Shown here piece after piece: positions 62,239 through 64,000 of a DNA stretch of 64,000 nt (position 1 is its first letter; each line of letters starts with the position of its first letter). A model generated the notes under the pieces. The model did not search any database. It was not told where the DNA came from and was given only the letters and a program-made list of their open reading frames with translations. A program made the translations under genes and the position numbers. The DNA comes from Chloroflexia bacterium SDU3-3 (lineage in GTDB: Bacteria > Chloroflexota > Chloroflexia > Chloroflexales > Roseiflexaceae): positions 91,045-155,044 of the forward strand of contig WBOU01000016.1 in the NCBI GenBank assembly GCA_009268125.1, given 5' to 3'.

Positions 62239-62940
62239 ATGAGCGCTGGCAAGCTAGAGTATATCGAGATCGAGGCGGGCAGCGGGGCGCAGCCCAAGGC
62301 GGGCGACGTGGTATCGGTTCACTACACCGGCACGCTGCCCAACGGCACCGTGTTCGACAGCTCGTACAGCCGCAACGAGCCGATCGCCTTCGTGCTGGGG
62401 CGCGGCCAGGTGATCGCGGGCTGGGACCAGGGCATCGCCATGATGCGCGTGGGCGGCAAGGCCCAGCTGGTCATCCCGCCCGAGCTGGGCTACGGCGCGC
62501 GCGGCGCTGGCGGCGTCATCCCGCCCAACGCCACGCTGCACTTCGACGTGGAGCTGATGGGCGTGCAGGCAGGCCCGCCCGAGGCCCCGCAGAAGGTGGC
62601 CAGCTACGTGAGCGAGCGCGGCCTGCAGTACGCCGACCTAGAGGTGGGCACAGGCCCCGAGGCGCGCAAGGGCCAGCAGGCCACCGTGCACTACACCGGC
62701 TGGCTGACCAGCGGCCAGATGTTCGACAGCTCGCTGAACCGCGGGCAGCCGTTCACCTTCGGGCTGGGCGCTGGCCAGGTGATCAAGGGCTGGGATGAGG
62801 GCGTGGCGGGCATGAAGGTGGGCGGCAAGCGCCAGCTGCTGCTGCCGCCGGAGATGGGCTACGGCGCGCGCGGCGCTGGCGGCGTCATCCCGCCCAACGC
62901 CACCCTGGTGTTCGAGGTCGAGCTGCTCGACGTGAAGTAG
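62239..62940 (+). CDS. Tandem FKBP-type peptidyl-prolyl isomerase (two domains)
   Basis: A 233-aa cytoplasmic protein with two FKBP domains. Domain 1 (about 5-113): [57 protein letters not shown]. Domain 2 (about 125-233): [56 protein letters not shown]. Both keep the active-site aromatic and Asp residues, so both should be active proline isomerases. The segments [15 protein letters not shown] are nearly identical in DNA too, pointing to recent gene conversion. AAAGGA lies upstream of the ATG. Confidence 0.93.
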   Translation: MSAGKLEYIEIEAGSGAQPKAGDVVSVHYTGTLPNGTVFDSSYSRNEPIAFVLGRGQVIAGWDQGIAMMRVGGKAQLVIPPELGYGARGAGGVIPPNATLHFDVELMGVQAGPPEAPQKVASYVSERGLQYADLEVGTGPEARKGQQATVHYTGWLTSGQMFDSSLNRGQPFTFGLGAGQVIKGWDEGVAGMKVGGKRQLLLPPEMGYGARGAGGVIPPNATLVFEVELLDVK

Positions 62941-62952
62941 CAGCTCCTCGCG

Positions 62953-62980
62953 CCGCCAGCGCACCGTGTGGCGCTGGCGG
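62953..62980 (+). terminator. Terminator after the FKBP gene
   Basis: CCGCCAGCGC pairs with GCGCTGGCGG, loop of 8, followed by CCCTCTTTTC. It ends only 12 nt before the next start. Confidence 0.75.
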
Positions 62981-62992
62981 CCCTCTTTTCTT

Positions 62993-63466
62993 ATGTCGAC
63001 ACTTCTGGCAATCGACCTGGGGCTGCGCACCGGCCTGGCGCTCTATGGCGAGGACGGGCGGCTGCGCTGGTACCGCTCGCACAACTTCGGGGCGGCATCG
63101 CGGCTGCGCAAGGGCGCGCCCACCATCGTGGGCGAGGTGCCCGACCTGGCGTGGCTGGTGATCGAGGGCGGCGGCCAGCTGGCCACGCCCTGGGAGCGCG
63201 AGGCGACGCGGCGTGGCCTGGGCCTGCGCCAGATCGGGGCCGAGACGTGGCGGCAGGTGCTGCTGTACGACCGCGAGCAGCGCAGCGGCGCGCAGGCCAA
63301 GCTGGCCGCCGACGACCTGGCCCGCCGCGTGATCGCGTGGTCGGGGGCCAGCCAGCCCACCGCGCTGCGCCACGACGCCGCCGAGGCCATCCTAGTGGGG
63401 CTGTGGGCTGTGCTCGACCTGGGCTGGCTGGCCCAGATGCCCGAGCCACTGCGTCGTGGGCGGTAG
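62993..63466 (+). CDS. RuvC/RNase H-fold nuclease-like protein
   Basis: A 157-aa protein. The first strand LLAIDLGLRTGLALYGEDG gives the catalytic Asp; LAWLVIEGGGQLATPW gives a Glu; ALRHDAAEAILVGLWAV gives the late His-Asp-Ala-Ala-Glu. This order is that of RuvC-like Holliday-junction endonucleases. True ruvC is similar in length, but the sequence is divergent, so it may be another member. The start MSTLL at 62993 lies 12 nt after a terminator and has a poor Shine-Dalgarno. Confidence 0.7.
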   Translation: MSTLLAIDLGLRTGLALYGEDGRLRWYRSHNFGAASRLRKGAPTIVGEVPDLAWLVIEGGGQLATPWEREATRRGLGLRQIGAETWRQVLLYDREQRSGAQAKLAADDLARRVIAWSGASQPTALRHDAAEAILVGLWAVLDLGWLAQMPEPLRRGR

Positions 63467-63566
63467 GGAGCAAAAAACATCGGAGTATCCCTAATAGAAC
63501 GCACCGATGCGCACAATCAATCCAAATAATCACCGCTTAAATGTATCTATAGCGAACGAATATCTT

Positions 63567-63930
63567 TCAACCAACGACACAGGCACTATACATTATGGCA
63601 CCATCTGGATCAAAAACCCCACAAACCCGCACTTGCATATTCCAACCATAAACCATAGGTGTCCTTACTTCTGTGACTTGTGGGGTGAAAGGCACATCAT
63701 ACCGGCGCCCATCCAACAACCGTTCTGTTGATGCCGATAAATAAAACCAAGTATACGGAGCTGTACGAACAGCACGTGCCCAATTGGTACGACAGGTATC
63801 TGACCACCAAAGTTGTATATAGCCTATATTCGTACCAATTTCATCATAAATATAGCTCATACTTACGACCCGATTGACTACCGTACAGAAACTATGTGCG
63901 GGTTTCGAGGCTGAAAAAGGTACGCGCCCG
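63567..63930 (-). pseudogene. Decayed DUF2690-like gene
   Basis: An open 97-codon frame from the ATG at 63860 encodes GYIQLWWSDTCRTNWARAV and PMVYGWNMQVRVCG, matching the C-terminal part of DUF2690 proteins (small secreted proteins with a conserved Cys-Thr-Asn-Trp). The similarity extends upstream of the ATG in the same frame (SFCTVVNRVVSMSY), but a stop near 63976 comes before any start. So the 5' part with the signal peptide is lost. The region 63467-63984 is AT-rich, unlike its surroundings, suggesting foreign origin. Confidence 0.5.
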
Positions 63931-63984
63931 ATCTGGTAAGATTCTTGCGGGAACCGTCTGCCAACGCCCCGAAAGGATCACCCC

Positions 63985-64000
63985 ATGACGGACACGTACC
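63985..64000 (+). CDS. Start of a gene cut by the window edge
   Basis: AAAGGA lies 7 nt before an ATG at 63985 followed by MTDTY. Only five codons are visible, so nothing can be said about function. Confidence 0.4.

Overview
This is about 64 kb of high-GC chromosomal DNA that looks like a member of the Chloroflexota, most likely class Chloroflexia. This is an inference from several signs: Tat-type sugar-binding lipoproteins ending in LAAC, an FMN riboswitch ahead of RibX/RibY-like riboflavin transport genes, candidate Gram-positive-type LexA boxes (GAAC-N4-GTTC), and dispersed intergenic repeats built from CACCAAGA/CGCGAAGG octamers. I see no insertion sequence, prophage, rRNA operon or CRISPR array. 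The window is mostly core and metabolic genes with a few accessory islands.

Layout. 1-2.7 kb: divergent methyltransferase-like fragment and lipid kinase, then a low-GC membrane protein. 2.7-9.4 kb: a minus-strand sugar operon (binding lipoprotein, two permeases, GH127 glycosidase) with a divergently placed LacI regulator and three copies of its likely operator. 9.5-11.9 kb: ParB-like protein and tgt. 12-15.4 kb: an ECF transporter (S, T and a fused double ATPase). 15.8-19.3 kb: a second sugar ABC operon. 19.4-26.3 kb: photolyase, a NYN-domain protein with a long leader, trpF, a metallophosphoesterase and small proteins. 26.3-32 kb: TPR and GNAT proteins, a 54-aa protein, threonylcarbamoyl-AMP synthase, a membrane protein, a PIG-L deacetylase and an RluA-type pseudouridine synthase. 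32-38.5 kb: MshA-like glycosyltransferase, a class A beta-lactamase-fold lipoprotein, a repeat-rich 1-kb gap, a GalT-like protein and HtrA. 38.8-45 kb: hybrid histidine kinase, an eIF2B-like protein and a three-gene envelope operon with tandem promoters and a candidate LexA box. 45-52.4 kb: second PIG-L, cysteine-desulfurase-like protein, two glycosyltransferases, aldo/keto reductase and a HAD phosphatase. 52.5-54.9 kb: riboswitch-controlled riboflavin uptake genes. 55.2-63.5 kb: tRNA-Pro, primary-type sigma factor, pyrG with an attenuator-like leader, a 34-codon ORF, a beta-lactamase-fold hydrolase, recX, recA, a tandem FKBP and a RuvC-like nuclease. 63.5-64 kb: an AT-rich decayed DUF2690-like remnant and the first codons of another gene.

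How it works together. Two independent sugar importers share one design, with a GC-rich hairpin directly after the binding-protein gene. DNA repair is well represented (recA, recX, photolyase, RuvC-like nuclease). LexA-like sites lie at recA, at the ParB-like gene and at the envelope operon, suggesting a possible link between damage response and cell wall. The most distinctive material is non-coding: the FMN riboswitch with its terminator, the pyrG leader, the octamer repeats, and a second repeat family whose three copies share one open reverse-strand frame.
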